64,000 nt of DNA, taken from contig NZ_NOIH01000003.1 of the NCBI RefSeq assembly GCF_002245655.1, positions 248,001-312,000 of the forward strand. Direction: 5' to 3'. The translations under genes were made by a program, and so were the position numbers. Origin of the DNA: Thauera propionica (GTDB lineage Bacteria > Pseudomonadota > Gammaproteobacteria > Burkholderiales > Rhodocyclaceae). The notes under the pieces are model-generated. The model had not been told where the DNA came from. It ran no database searches and worked only from the letters and a program-made list of their open reading frames with translations. The stretch's first letter is position 1. Each line of letters begins with the position of its first letter. Shown here piece by piece: positions 9,153 through 18,222 of the stretch.

Positions 9153-9266
9153 GGGGACGCGCACGGGGTGTTCCTTCCGGGGCTGCGGAACTCGCTTCGC
9201 TCGGACAGTCCGAGCGAGGAATCGAGCGAGTTTCGCAGCCCCGGAAGGAATACCCCGCGCGTCCCC
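9153..9266. repeat. Large imperfect palindrome between cysD and cysN
   Basis: A 114-base inverted repeat. The centre TCGGACAGTCCGA (9201-9213) is perfect. After a short asymmetric interruption, the outer arms (about 9153-9196 and 9225-9266) pair over roughly 40 bases with only a few mismatches; the core is TTCCTTCCGGGGCTGCGGA against TTTCGCAGCCCCGGAAGGAA. There is no T-run, so it is not a standard terminator. It looks like a dispersed intergenic palindromic element, but no second copy is present in this window. In the operon mRNA it would form a long hairpin between two genes whose products work 1:1. Confidence 0.8.
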
Positions 9267-9383
9267 GGCGGATCGAAGATCCAAGACCGTATCACCCCCA
9301 AAGCTTCTGCCCCCAACACAACGCCCCAGAAAACTCACCACGCGCCACACAGAATTCAAAGCATGAGCAAAGGAATCCAAACC

Positions 9384-10664
9384 ATGTCCGCCCCTGAGAA
9401 CCTGCCCGAGATCGACAACGGCCTGCTGCGCTTCCTCACCTGCGGCAGCGTCGATGACGGCAAGAGCACCCTGATTGGCCGCCTGCTGTTCGATACCAAG
9501 ACCATCCTCGCCGACACCCTTAACGCCATCGAGAAGACCTCCGCCAAGCGCGGCATGAGCGCGGTCGACCTCTCCCTGCTCACCGACGGCCTGCAGGCCG
9601 AGCGCGAACAGGGCATCACCATCGACGTCGCCTACCGCTACTTCTCCACCGGCCGGCGCAAGTACATCATCGCCGACGCCCCCGGCCATGAGCAGTACAC
9701 CCGCAACATGGTGACCGCCGCCTCCACCGCCAACCTCGCCATCATCCTCATCGATGCGCGCAAAGGCGTGCTCACCCAGACCCGCCGCCACTCCTACCTC
9801 GCCAGCCTGGTCGGCATCCCCCACCTGCTGGTCGCGGTCAACAAGATGGACCTCGTCGACTATGACCAGGCCGTGTTCGAGCGCATCAAGGCCGAATACC
9901 TCGCCTTCGCCGCCAGGCTCGGCATCAAGGACGTGCGCTTCATCCCCATCTCGGCCCTGGAAGGCGACATGATCGTCGACCGCGGCGAGCGCCTGTCCTG
10001 GTACGAAGGCCCGACGCTGCTCGACATCCTCGAGAACGCGCCCGCTGCCCACACCGAGCAGGCCGAGGACTTCCGTTTCCCGGTGCAGTTCGTGTGCCGC
10101 CCGCAGGACTCCGCCAACCCGGATCTGCACGATTACCGTGGTTTCATGGGGCGTGTCGAATCCGGCGAGATCGCCGTTGGCGACGCCGTCACTGTGTTGC
10201 CCTCGGGAGCCACGAGCCGCGTCAGACGCATCGAGCTCGGCGGCGAAAATCTCCCGCGCGCGATCCATGAACAATCGGTGACCCTGCTGCTGGAAGACGA
10301 AATCGATATCTCGCGCGGCGACCTCATCGTCAAGTCCGCCGAGGCACCCGAACCCGTCAAGCAGATCGACGCCACCGTTTGCTGGCTGTCGGAGACCCCG
10401 CTGTCACCCGCTCGCACCTACCTCGTGCGCCACACCACGCGCGAGGTGAAGGCCAAGTTCGCGAAGATCGACTACCGGCTGGATGTGAACACGCTCGAGC
10501 ATGAGGCGACCACAGGCCTTGCTATGAACGACATCGCCCGCGTCACGCTCAAGCTCGCGCAGCCGATCGTCGCCGACCGGTACGCCGACAACCGCGCCAC
10601 CGGCGCCTTCATCATCATCGACGAGAGCACCAACAACACGGTGGGCGCGGGCATGATCGGCTGA
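9384..10664 (+). CDS. cysN: Sulfate adenylyltransferase subunit 1 (GTPase)
   Basis: The GTPase subunit that couples GTP hydrolysis to APS synthesis by CysD. Translation-factor motifs are G1 GSVDDGKS (residues 21-28), G3 DAPGH and G4 NKMD, followed by EF-Tu-like beta-barrel domains. At 426 residues it lacks any fused APS kinase. ATG 9384 is preferred over the in-frame ATG 9363 because AAAGGA lies nine bases upstream of it. The frame stays open back through the palindrome, but that part does not resemble the family. It is the last gene of the cys operon, directly followed by a terminator. Confidence 0.95.
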   Translation: MSAPENLPEIDNGLLRFLTCGSVDDGKSTLIGRLLFDTKTILADTLNAIEKTSAKRGMSAVDLSLLTDGLQAEREQGITIDVAYRYFSTGRRKYIIADAPGHEQYTRNMVTAASTANLAIILIDARKGVLTQTRRHSYLASLVGIPHLLVAVNKMDLVDYDQAVFERIKAEYLAFAARLGIKDVRFIPISALEGDMIVDRGERLSWYEGPTLLDILENAPAAHTEQAEDFRFPVQFVCRPQDSANPDLHDYRGFMGRVESGEIAVGDAVTVLPSGATSRVRRIELGGENLPRAIHEQSVTLLLEDEIDISRGDLIVKSAEAPEPVKQIDATVCWLSETPLSPARTYLVRHTTREVKAKFAKIDYRLDVNTLEHEATTGLAMNDIARVTLKLAQPIVADRYADNRATGAFIIIDESTNNTVGAGMIG

Positions 10665-10683
10665 ACGCCCCCTTCCCGCCCTG

Positions 10684-10729
10684 GGCCGGGTGACGACACC
10701 TCAGAAAGGTGCCGTCACCCGGCCTTTTT
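10684..10729 (+). terminator. Rho-independent terminator of the cys operon
   Basis: An 18-bp stem with one mismatch (10684-10701 against 10707-10724), a five-base loop and five T residues. It starts 20 bases after the cysN stop. Confidence 0.93.
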
Positions 10730-10978
10730 ACGTCCGCCCCTGCCCGCCGCAATCTGCCTGGCGTCGGTGTTTTTTACACACCACTCCAGCGGGCGCCCTT
10801 AGACCATTGAAAATTAAACGTTTTGCTACCCGGCATAAATAATGCTTCGAGCTCACGCCTCAGGCAAGGACATCGCGGTGAGCGGCATCGCGACAAAGGA
10901 GAGGGCCGCAGGGCATACCCACCGCCCCCTTTCCTGCGCAGTCTGAATCACGCACAAACCAACTCAAGGGGCTGAACA
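10730..10978 (+). promoter_or_regulatory. Leader/promoter region of the PEP-CTERM gene
   Basis: With the terminator, this forms a 314-base stretch without a gene. An AT-rich segment at about 10805-10845 (TTGAAA at 10807, TAAATA at 10836) suggests a promoter, but the hexamers are 23 bases apart, so no standard sigma-70 pair can be assigned. A search by eye for a sigma-54 (GG-N10-GC) element also failed. The remaining 100 bases before ATG 10979 look like an untranslated leader ending in a GGGG ribosome site. Confidence 0.35.
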
Positions 10979-11926
10979 ATGAAACGTCTTCTTCTCTCCG
11001 CGCTGCTCACGACCGGCTTTGCTGCAAGTGCCATGGCCGCGCCGCTCACCCTCACCGGTGACTACGTGCGCGTCGGCATCAGCGACTATGGCACCCTCGG
11101 CAGCAACGGCACCACGTCGCCCGGCATCCTGCACGACTCGACCGGCACCCAGAACTTCGCGCCCGGCGGCATCGCGAACGACTACCTGACCCCGGGCACC
11201 CCGAGCGAAGGCTTCGCGATCAACAGTGCGCAGACCGGATTCCGCGTCAACAACAATGCGTGGACTGAAGACTTCGGATTTGCCTCGCCGACGCTGCTGA
11301 CGGGCGGCGCCGCCCAAGGCTACGACAACGCGGCAAGCTGGACCGGCAGCCTCGCCGGTTCGCTGAGCATCACCAACAGCTACTTCTTCAACAACGGCGA
11401 CGAGCGCGTCGTCGTGCAGACGGTGATCACCGCCCTGCAGAGCCTCGGCGACCTGGTGTTCGGCCGCCACCTCGACCCGGATCCGGACGTCAACCGTTTC
11501 AACTCGTATGACACCCGGAACACGCGTGGCAACACCCTGTTTGCGCCCGAGGACCTCGTCTCCGCCGCGGGGCTGAGTACCGGTCTGACGATTGGCATCC
11601 TCGACCTGCAGAACGTCTACCGCTCGAACACCGGGATCAACACCTCCTGCTGCAACAACGATGATCCCTACAACGTTCTGGCCGGCTACGGCCCGGTGTT
11701 CGGTTCGGCCACCCCTTTCAACGACGGCGACTACGGCCTGCAGATGGCATGGTTCATTGGCGATCTTGAAGCGGGTCAGTCGGCAACCCTGACCTACGCC
11801 TATGTGATGGGCGCCCGTCAGTCGGACGTCGGTGGCGACAACGGCGGAACCGTCCCTGAGCCCGGCACGCTCGCCCTGCTCGGCCTCGGGCTGGCAGCCC
11901 TGGCGCGCCGCCGTCTGCGCCAGTAA
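10979..11926 (+). CDS. PEP-CTERM sorting-domain protein
   Basis: A 315-residue secreted protein. It has a cleavable signal peptide (KR, hydrophobic core, cleavage near SAMA-AP at 20/21). Its C-terminus is VPEPGTLALLGLGLAALARRR, which is the PEP-CTERM sorting tripartite signal: PEP, hydrophobic helix, arginine cluster. Such proteins are processed by exosortase at the inner membrane and exported, often with exopolysaccharide. The body is rich in Gly, Asn, Thr and Ser, like an extracellular beta protein, and has an unusual SCCNNDD cysteine pair. Its function is unknown. No exosortase or polysaccharide gene is nearby; it stands alone between two terminators. Confidence 0.93.
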   Translation: MKRLLLSALLTTGFAASAMAAPLTLTGDYVRVGISDYGTLGSNGTTSPGILHDSTGTQNFAPGGIANDYLTPGTPSEGFAINSAQTGFRVNNNAWTEDFGFASPTLLTGGAAQGYDNAASWTGSLAGSLSITNSYFFNNGDERVVVQTVITALQSLGDLVFGRHLDPDPDVNRFNSYDTRNTRGNTLFAPEDLVSAAGLSTGLTIGILDLQNVYRSNTGINTSCCNNDDPYNVLAGYGPVFGSATPFNDGDYGLQMAWFIGDLEAGQSATLTYAYVMGARQSDVGGDNGGTVPEPGTLALLGLGLAALARRRLRQ

Positions 11927-11952
11927 AGCCGGCAAGCTTCCCAGCAGACAGC

Positions 11953-11984
11953 ATCGGACCACCAAAGCGTGGTCCGATTTTTTT
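11953..11984 (+). terminator. Rho-independent terminator after the PEP-CTERM gene
   Basis: A perfect 10-bp stem (ATCGGACCAC, 11953-11962, with 11969-11978), a six-base loop and a seven-T run. It lies 27 bases after the stop. Confidence 0.93.
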
Positions 11985-12076
11985 GTACCGGTGGGTTGGC
12001 AGCGCTCGGGACGGCGCTGCTGTCCTCGTCCCCCGCACCCTCATCCTCCTTTGCGCGGGCGCCCTCACGGCAGATA

Positions 12077-12505
12077 ATGTCCCGACGATCCACTCGGCAG
12101 GACGACTTGCAGGTGACTGGCCCGGTACTCAGCACAACCCGTCTCGACAAATGGCTGTGGGCAGCCCGTTTCTTCAAGCATCGCACCGCGGCGACCGAGG
12201 CCGTCGATGGCGGCAAGATCAAGCTCAATGGCGCGGCGGTGAAGCCCGCTCGTGAGGTCAAGGTCGGCGACCGGGTCGACGTCACCATCGGTGAGGAGAC
12301 GCGCTCGGTCATGGTGCGCGCGATTGCCGACAAACGCGGATCGGCGACGGTTGCGCAAACGCTCTACGAAGAAACGACGGAAAGCGTCGAACAGCGCGAA
12401 CGCGGGCGCGAGCTGCGCAAGTTCGCCGCGCCACCGGGCGCAGACCTGCACGGCCGCCCGACGAAGCGTGATCGGCGTCGGATCGACCGCTTCGGCGGCT
12501 ACTGA
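12077..12505 (+). CDS. hslR: Hsp15-type S4 RNA-binding protein
   Basis: A 142-residue protein with an S4 RNA-binding domain at about residues 22-85 (TTRLDKWLWAARFFK, then G.IKLNG..VKPAREV..GD). It ends in a basic tail (RPTKRDRRRIDRF) as in Hsp15. The family binds stalled 50S subunits that carry peptidyl-tRNA and helps recycle them after heat shock. ATG 12077 gives a length close to E. coli Hsp15 (133 residues); GTG 12113 is an alternative. It lies alone between the PEP-CTERM terminator and nfeD. Confidence 0.9.
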   Translation: MSRRSTRQDDLQVTGPVLSTTRLDKWLWAARFFKHRTAATEAVDGGKIKLNGAAVKPAREVKVGDRVDVTIGEETRSVMVRAIADKRGSATVAQTLYEETTESVEQRERGRELRKFAAPPGADLHGRPTKRDRRRIDRFGGY

Positions 12506-12665
12506 GATCGCCGCGCGGCGGGCGGACATGTGGCATGACTGGCCCTGCCGGTCACCGGCACCATCGCCACAAAGACAACCGAAGCGCCGAACTTCGTCCC
12601 CCCTCCTATACTCCGATCATCAGGGTTCGCCACACTGATGCCGCGACCGCCCGAGGAGAGTGTCG

Positions 12666-14132
12666 ATGTCGACCCGCCGTGGGATTGTCTTCCGCCATGC
12701 CGTCGCCCTGCTGTTTCTCTTGCTCGGCGGTGCCGGCCTGACCCTCCTCGCCGCCAACGGCAGCTCCGGCTTCGCGCTTGTACTGCCGATCGACGGCGTC
12801 ATCGGCCCGGCCAGCGCCGACTACATCCACAAGGGACTGGCTCAGGCCACCGCGCGCGGCGCGCAGCTGGTCGTCATCGAGATGGACACCCCCGGCGGGC
12901 TCGACACCTCGATGCGCACCATCATCAAGGACATCCTCGCCTCGCCCGTACCGGTCGCAACTTTCGTCGCCCCGGAAGGCGCACGGGCGGCGAGCGCGGG
13001 CACCTACATCCTCTACGCCAGCCATATCGCCGCGATGGCGCCGGCGACCAACCTCGGTGCCGCGACGCCGGTCGCGATCGGCCTCGGCGGCCCGCAACCC
13101 GGCAGCACTCCGCCGCGGGAAGAAGAGACGGAGACCTCCGCCACGCCCGATGAGCGGACGACAGACAAGGCACCTGCCAGCCCCGCGACCTCACGCCCCG
13201 CACCGGCCCGCGGCCCGGCCGATGCCATGACCGCCAAGTCCATGTCCGACGCCACGGCCTACATCCGCAGCCTTGCGCAACTGCGCGGTCGCGATGTCGA
13301 TTTCGCCGAGCGCGCGGTACGCGAGGCGGCCAGCCTGTCCGCCGAGGAAGCGCTGGCGAAGGGGGTGATCGACATCATCGCCATTGACACCGTCGACCTC
13401 CTGCACAAACTCGACGGGCGGGAGGTCGCCGTCCTCGACGGCAAACGTACGCTCGCCACGGCGGGCCTTGCCATCGAACGGCAGGAACCGGACTGGCGCA
13501 ACCGCATCCTCGCCGTGCTCGCCAACCCGCAGGTGGCGCTGATCCTGATGATGATCGGCATCTATGGCCTGTTCTTCGAGTTCACCTCACCCGGCGTCGG
13601 CGTACCAGGCATCGCCGGGGCGATCTCGCTGCTAGTCGCGCTCTATGCCTTCCAGCTGCTGCCGGTCAATTGGGCCGGCGTGCTGCTGCTGGCGGTCGGC
13701 GCCGGCCTGATGCTGGCCGAGGCTTTTCTGCCCAGCTTCGGCGCGCTGGGCATCGGCGGCATCATCGCCTTCGTCGTCGGCGGCCTGTTCCTGATGGACG
13801 CCGAGGTGCCGGGATTCGGCATCCCGCTGGCACTGATCGTGGGCCTGGCCCTGGCCAGCGCCGCGATCCTGCTCGCCATCGGTAACCTCGCGGCACGCAG
13901 CCTGCGCCGCGCCGTGGTCAGTGGGCGCGAGGAGATGCTCGGCGCACGCGGCACGGTTATCGCCCCTGCACCGGACGGCACGTGGTGGATCGCGGTGCAC
14001 GGCGAGAACTGGCGCGCCCGGGCCAATCGCCCGCTCGTGCCCGGCGCCCTTGTCCGCGTCGAGCGCATGGAGGGCCTCGTCCTCCACGTTTCCCCCACCG
14101 ATACCACCCACCTTCCCGGGAGTACGCCATGA
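12666..14132 (+). CDS. NfeD family protein with ClpP-like serine protease domain
   Basis: A 488-residue long-form NfeD protein. An N-terminal signal or anchor ([20 protein letters not shown]) precedes a ClpP/SppA-like domain with [11 protein letters not shown] and the nucleophile region RAASAGTYI (Ser110). A low-complexity Pro/Thr linker (about 143-185) follows. Four to five membrane helices (about 280-420) and a C-terminal soluble NfeD OB-fold complete it. Such proteins partner with stomatin-like proteins in membrane quality control and cleave stomatin tails. ATG 12666 is chosen because GGAG lies seven bases upstream; GTG 12660 is too close to the same site. The stop overlaps the slipin start (ATGA). 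Confidence 0.92.
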   Translation: MSTRRGIVFRHAVALLFLLLGGAGLTLLAANGSSGFALVLPIDGVIGPASADYIHKGLAQATARGAQLVVIEMDTPGGLDTSMRTIIKDILASPVPVATFVAPEGARAASAGTYILYASHIAAMAPATNLGAATPVAIGLGGPQPGSTPPREEETETSATPDERTTDKAPASPATSRPAPARGPADAMTAKSMSDATAYIRSLAQLRGRDVDFAERAVREAASLSAEEALAKGVIDIIAIDTVDLLHKLDGREVAVLDGKRTLATAGLAIERQEPDWRNRILAVLANPQVALILMMIGIYGLFFEFTSPGVGVPGIAGAISLLVALYAFQLLPVNWAGVLLLAVGAGLMLAEAFLPSFGALGIGGIIAFVVGGLFLMDAEVPGFGIPLALIVGLALASAAILLAIGNLAARSLRRAVVSGREEMLGARGTVIAPAPDGTWWIAVHGENWRARANRPLVPGALVRVERMEGLVLHVSPTDTTHLPGSTP

Positions 14133-14920
14133 TGCTCGATCTCCAGTTCGGCCTCGCGCCCTTGCTGGTGCTGCTGATCTTCCTCGTCGTCGCCTCGATC
14201 AAGATCCTGCGCGAGTACGAGCGCGGTGTAATCTTCCTGCTCGGCCGCTTCTGGCGCGTGAAGGGGCCGGGCCTGGTCATCGTGATCCCCGGCCTGCAGC
14301 AGATGGTGAAGGTCGACCTGCGCGTGGTGACGATGGACGTGCCGCCGCAGGACGTGATCTCGAAGGACAACGTCTCGGTGAAGGTCAATGCGGTGGTGTA
14401 TTTCCGCGTCGTCGATCCGCAGAAGGCCATCATCCAGGTGGAAAACTACCTGATGGCAACCAGCCAGCTCGCGCAGACCACACTGCGTGCGGTGCTCGGC
14501 AAGCACGAACTCGACGAGATGCTGGCCGAGCGCGAGAAGCTCAACCTCGACGTGCAGCAGATTCTCGACGCCCAGACCGACGCCTGGGGGATCAAGGTGG
14601 CCAACGTCGAGATCAAGCATGTCGATCTCAACGAGAGCATGGTCCGCGCCATCGCGCGTCAGGCGGAGGCCGAACGCGAACGTCGCGCCAAGGTGATCCA
14701 CGCGGAAGGCGAGAAACAGGCTGCACAATCGCTGCTCGAGGCGGCCGAAATGCTGTCGCGCGAGCCTGCGGCGATGCAGTTGCGCTACCTGCAGACCTTG
14801 ACCCAGGTGGCAGGCGACAGGACCTCGACACTGGTGTTTCCGGTGCCGGTCGACCTGATGGGTCAGTTGCTGGGGCAGGCAGGCAAATCCCGGGGCTCAG
14901 CCATGAAGGCGGAACCCTGA
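14129..14920 (+). CDS. Slipin (SPFH/band-7 membrane protein)
   Basis: A 263-residue stomatin-like protein. An N-terminal membrane helix ([19 protein letters not shown]) is followed by the SPFH domain ([36 protein letters not shown]) and a helical tail ([24 protein letters not shown]) that drives oligomerisation. It probably organises membrane microdomains and is a candidate partner or substrate of the NfeD protease encoded immediately upstream with overlapping codons. This NfeD-slipin pair is widely conserved. ATG 14129 is the start that couples translation. Confidence 0.93.
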   Translation: MMLDLQFGLAPLLVLLIFLVVASIKILREYERGVIFLLGRFWRVKGPGLVIVIPGLQQMVKVDLRVVTMDVPPQDVISKDNVSVKVNAVVYFRVVDPQKAIIQVENYLMATSQLAQTTLRAVLGKHELDEMLAEREKLNLDVQQILDAQTDAWGIKVANVEIKHVDLNESMVRAIARQAEAERERRAKVIHAEGEKQAAQSLLEAAEMLSREPAAMQLRYLQTLTQVAGDRTSTLVFPVPVDLMGQLLGQAGKSRGSAMKAEP

Positions 14921-14932
14921 CCGCCCCCCGGC

Positions 14933-15286
14933 TCAGTCGGCCGCCGCTTCCGATCGTGCGCCATGCACGGCCAGCCACACCGTCGCCGGAGCTGTCGACA
15001 GTACGCGGTGCCTGCAGCCGGCGGGAATCTCCACCCAGTCGCCGGGCGTCAGCGCAATTCGCCCGCCATCATCCAGGCCCAGTTCCGCCCTGCCCTGCAG
15101 CAGCACGACCCACTCGTCCTCGGCCTGCTCGTACCAGAATCCCGGCGGACTGGCATGGCGGTGCGACACGATGCGCTCGACCCGGCAAGCGGTTCCCGCG
15201 AAGAGCGTCTGGAAGTGCTCTTCGACGCCCGCTTCGGGCAAGGGCGCGTAGAGGTTGCCTCGCCGCAGGCTGCTCGCCTGAACCAT
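14933..15286 (-). CDS. Cupin-domain protein
   Basis: A 117-residue single-domain cupin. It has HRHASPPGFWYEQAEDEWV (metal-binding His pair with Glu) and GDWVEIPAGCRHRV (second cupin motif with His), so a metal-binding beta-barrel is expected. No substrate can be read from the sequence. It begins one base after the stop of the AEC carrier, so the two are an operon. It may act on the metabolite that the carrier transports, but that is inference. Confidence 0.88.
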   Translation of the reverse strand: MVQASSLRRGNLYAPLPEAGVEEHFQTLFAGTACRVERIVSHRHASPPGFWYEQAEDEWVVLLQGRAELGLDDGGRIALTPGDWVEIPAGCRHRVLSTAPATVWLAVHGARSEAAAD

Positions 15287-15287
15287 G

Positions 15288-16187
15288 TCAGTCCAGCACG
15301 AGCGCGAGCGCCAGCGGCAGGAACACCACCGCCGCGAGGTTGCCGATCAGCACCATCGACGCCACCTTGCCCGGCTCCTGCTGGTAACGCTCGGCGAACA
15401 TGAAGTTGAGCACCGCCGGCGGCAGGGCCCCGAACACCAGCACCAGGGCCTGTTCGCGCTGCGGCAGTTCGATCACCTGCAGCACCGCCCACGCCAGCGC
15501 AAGCCCGATCAGCGGACGCGCCAGGCCTCCGCCCAGCACTCCGATGCCAAGCGCGCTGATGCGCGAATCCGCAAGCCGCACGCCCAGCCCGAACAGCATC
15601 AGGGGGATGGAGATCTCGCCGAGCATGCGGATGGCCGTCAGCAGGGGCGGCCAGACCTCGAAGTGCGTCAGGCTGACCGCGAGGCCGAGGAAGGTCGCCA
15701 CCACCGACGGGACTTTCCACACCGTGAGCAGACGGACCCGGTGATCGAGCAACCAGGCGCCGAATGAAAAATGGATGAGGTTCGACACCATGAACAGCAC
15801 CACCATCGGTGCCAGCGCGGCCTCGCCGAAGGCCAGCACCGCCAGCGGCAGGCCCAGGTTGCCGCAGTTGTTGAACATGATCGGCGGCACCAGCGTCTTC
15901 GGATCGATGCCGATCGCGCGAGCCAACGCCCACGCCGCCAAGCCGGTGCCGACCACCATCAGCGTCGCCGCGCCGATCAGCGGCAGGAAGGCACCAATGT
16001 CGAACGCCTTGTTCGCCAGCGCCGCGAACACCAGCGCCGGCACGAACACATCCATGTTCAGCTTGTTGGCGTGGGACAGATCCGGTTTGACGCGGCGTCC
16101 GACGAAATAGCCGAGCGCGGTGATCGAGAACAGCGGGAAAAGGATTTCGACGATTCGGATCAGCATGGGAAATTTGCAAGGGGGCAT
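15288..16187 (-). CDS. AEC family transporter (auxin-efflux-carrier type)
   Basis: A 299-residue inner-membrane protein with about ten hydrophobic helices arranged as two halves, typical of the AEC (PF03547) family. Known members export malate or malonate-type organic acids. Features include NKLNMDVFVPALVF in the first half and PPIMFNNCGNLGLPL in the middle, a conserved unwound-helix motif. ATG 16187 has AGGGGCGG upstream; an inner ATG at 16166 has none. It is followed directly by the cupin gene. Confidence 0.88.
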   Translation of the reverse strand: MPPCKFPMLIRIVEILFPLFSITALGYFVGRRVKPDLSHANKLNMDVFVPALVFAALANKAFDIGAFLPLIGAATLMVVGTGLAAWALARAIGIDPKTLVPPIMFNNCGNLGLPLAVLAFGEAALAPMVVLFMVSNLIHFSFGAWLLDHRVRLLTVWKVPSVVATFLGLAVSLTHFEVWPPLLTAIRMLGEISIPLMLFGLGVRLADSRISALGIGVLGGGLARPLIGLALAWAVLQVIELPQREQALVLVFGALPPAVLNFMFAERYQQEPGKVASMVLIGNLAAVVFLPLALALVLD

Positions 16188-16224
16188 GAACCGCCCCTAG
16201 GGGCACGACGCATGCCAAAGCCAG

Positions 16225-16265
16225 AAAAAATGACGCCCCGGCTGCGGCCATCCGCCGCCGGGGCG
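16225..16265 (-). terminator. Rho-independent terminator of hslVU
   Basis: On the minus strand, CGCCCCGGC (16257-16265) pairs with GCCGGGGCG (16234-16242). The intervening bases extend the helix, and a T-run follows (A25-A30 on the plus strand). It lies 29 bases after the hslU stop. Confidence 0.85.
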
Positions 16266-16293
16266 CGTTCCGGGCAGGAAACCGCCCTGCCGC

Positions 16294-17628
16294 TCAGAGC
16301 ACGTAGCGCGCCAGGTCCTCGCGCTGTGCCAGCATGTCCAGACGTGAATCGACATACGCCGCATCGACCACCACCTTGTCGAGCGAGCCCTTGCCGGCTT
16401 CGAACGATACCTCCTCCAACAGCTTCTCCATCACCGTGTACAGGCGGCGAGCCCCGATGTTCTCGGTTTTCTCGTTGACCTGGAAAGCGATCTCGGCGAG
16501 CCGGCGGATGCCGTCGGCGGTGAAGCTCAGGGTCACGCCGTCGGTCGCCAGCAGCGCCTCATATTGGCGGGTCAGGCAGGCGTCGGTGCTCGTGAGGATG
16601 CGCTCGAAATCCTCCACCGATAGCGACTCGAGTTCGACCCGGATCGGGAAGCGGCCCTGCAGTTCCGGGATCAGATCACTCGGTTTCGAGAGGTGGAAGG
16701 CACCGCTGGCAATGAACAGGATGTGATCGGTCTTGATCATGCCGTACTTGGTGGAGATCGTCGTGCCTTCCACCAGCGGCAGCAGGTCGCGCTGCACGCC
16801 CTGGCGCGACACGTCGGCGCCATGCACGTCGCTGCGCGCGGCGATCTTGTCCACTTCGTCGAGGAAGACGATGCCGTTCTGCTCCACCGCGCGGACCGCC
16901 TCGAGCTTGACCTCCTCGTCGTTGATCAGGCGTGCGGCCTCCTCATCGGCGAGCAGCTTCAGTGCCTCGCGAATCTGCAGCTTGCGCTGCTTGCGCTTGC
17001 CGCCACCCAGGTTCTGGAACATGCCCTGGATCTGCTGGGTGAGTTCCTCCATGCCCGGCGGCGCAAAGATCTCGGCCTGCATGGACGGCGCGGCGACCTC
17101 GATGTCGATCTCCTTGTCGTCCAGTTCGCCTTCGCGCAGCTTCTTGCGGAATTTCTGCCGTGTCGCCGAATCGGGCGCGGGCTCCGGTTCCGCGTTGAAT
17201 GCAACGGGGCGGGCCGGCGGCAGCAGCGCGTCGAGCACGCGGTCCTCGGCGGCATCGAGCGCACGGTCGCGCACCGACTTCATCGCGCGTTCCCGGCCGT
17301 CCTTGATGGCGATCTCGATCAGGTCGCGGATGATCGTATCCACGTCGCGGCCGACGTAGCCCACTTCGGTGAATTTCGTCGCCTCGATCTTTATGAAGGG
17401 CGCGTTGGCCAGCCGTGCCAGACGACGGGCGATCTCGGTCTTGCCGACGCCGGTGGGCCCGATCATCAGGATGTTCTTGGGCGTAATCTCGCTGCGCAGC
17501 GGCTCGGCGACCTGGGCCCGGCGCCACCGGTTGCGGAGGGCGATCGCGACCGCCTTCTTGGCCTTGTCCTGCCCGACGATGTGCTTGTCGAGTTCGGAGA
17601 CGATCTCCGGCGGGGTCATCTGGGTCAT
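16294..17628 (-). CDS. hslU: HslU, ATPase subunit of the HslVU protease
   Basis: A 444-residue AAA+ unfoldase (E. coli 443) that unfolds substrates and feeds them to HslV in the cytoplasm. It has Walker A GPTGVGKT (57-64) and the pore loop GYVGRD. A variable I-domain of about 130 residues (acidic and Lys-rich, roughly 130-240) is followed by Walker [12 protein letters not shown]. The C-terminal ARYVL tail is the part that inserts into HslV. ATG 17628 ([10 protein letters not shown]) is preferred over the next ATG, 17619. It lies ten bases after hslV and ends before a terminator. Confidence 0.97.
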   Translation of the reverse strand: MTQMTPPEIVSELDKHIVGQDKAKKAVAIALRNRWRRAQVAEPLRSEITPKNILMIGPTGVGKTEIARRLARLANAPFIKIEATKFTEVGYVGRDVDTIIRDLIEIAIKDGRERAMKSVRDRALDAAEDRVLDALLPPARPVAFNAEPEPAPDSATRQKFRKKLREGELDDKEIDIEVAAPSMQAEIFAPPGMEELTQQIQGMFQNLGGGKRKQRKLQIREALKLLADEEAARLINDEEVKLEAVRAVEQNGIVFLDEVDKIAARSDVHGADVSRQGVQRDLLPLVEGTTISTKYGMIKTDHILFIASGAFHLSKPSDLIPELQGRFPIRVELESLSVEDFERILTSTDACLTRQYEALLATDGVTLSFTADGIRRLAEIAFQVNEKTENIGARRLYTVMEKLLEEVSFEAGKGSLDKVVVDAAYVDSRLDMLAQREDLARYVL

Positions 17629-17638
17629 GCGTTCAACC

Positions 17639-18175
17639 TCAATCCAGCACTTCGATGGTGTGATGGTGATTGGTGTAGATGCAGAGGTCGGCGGCGATGC
17701 CAAGCGCCTTCGACACGACCTCCTTCGGCTCGAGCGCGGTGTTCTCGATGAGCGCACGCGCTGCCGACTGCGCGTAGGCGCCGCCACTGCCGATGGCCAC
17801 GATGCCTTGCTCGGGCTCGAGCACATCGCCGTTGCCGGTGATCACCAGCGAATGTTCGCGATCGGCCACCGCCAGCATGGCCTCGAGCCGCCGCAGCATG
17901 CGGTCGGTGCGCCAATCCTTGGCCAGTTCCACGGCACTGCGGAGCAGGTTGCCCTGATGCTTGTCGAGCTTGGCCTCGAAGCGCTCGAACAGCGTAAATG
18001 CGTCGGCCGTGCCCCCCGCGAACCCCGCGAGGATATTGCCGTTATAGAGCGTGCGCACCTTGCGCGCAGACGCCTTGATGACGATGTTGCCCAGGGTGAC
18101 CTGGCCGTCCCCGCCCAGCGCAACGCGATTGCCGCGCCGCACCGACAGGATGGTGGTGCCGCGATACTGTTCCAT
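17639..18175 (-). CDS. hslV: HslV, peptidase subunit of the HslVU protease
   Basis: A 178-residue threonine peptidase of the proteasome family. The active Thr lies in [10 protein letters not shown], so a propeptide MEQYRG must be removed. [19 protein letters not shown] and [14 protein letters not shown] are family blocks. It forms dodecamers capped by HslU. Just upstream of its GAGGAA ribosome site the leader holds a 7-bp hairpin (18186-18204, CGCCGGC with GCCGGCG). A leader stem-loop is also known in E. coli hslVU, where it stabilises the message; the parallel is suggestive only. Confidence 0.97.
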   Translation of the reverse strand: MEQYRGTTILSVRRGNRVALGGDGQVTLGNIVIKASARKVRTLYNGNILAGFAGGTADAFTLFERFEAKLDKHQGNLLRSAVELAKDWRTDRMLRRLEAMLAVADREHSLVITGNGDVLEPEQGIVAIGSGGAYAQSAARALIENTALEPKEVVSKALGIAADLCIYTNHHHTIEVLD

Positions 18176-18222
18176 GCCGATTCCTCGCCGGCAGACGGCC
18201 GGCGTCGATGATGCGATGAGTT

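Noticed and set aside
9168-9383. Extending cysN upstream to an ATG inside the palindrome
   Set aside because: The extra residues are encoded by the inverted repeat and do not resemble CysN; a good ribosome site precedes ATG 9384.
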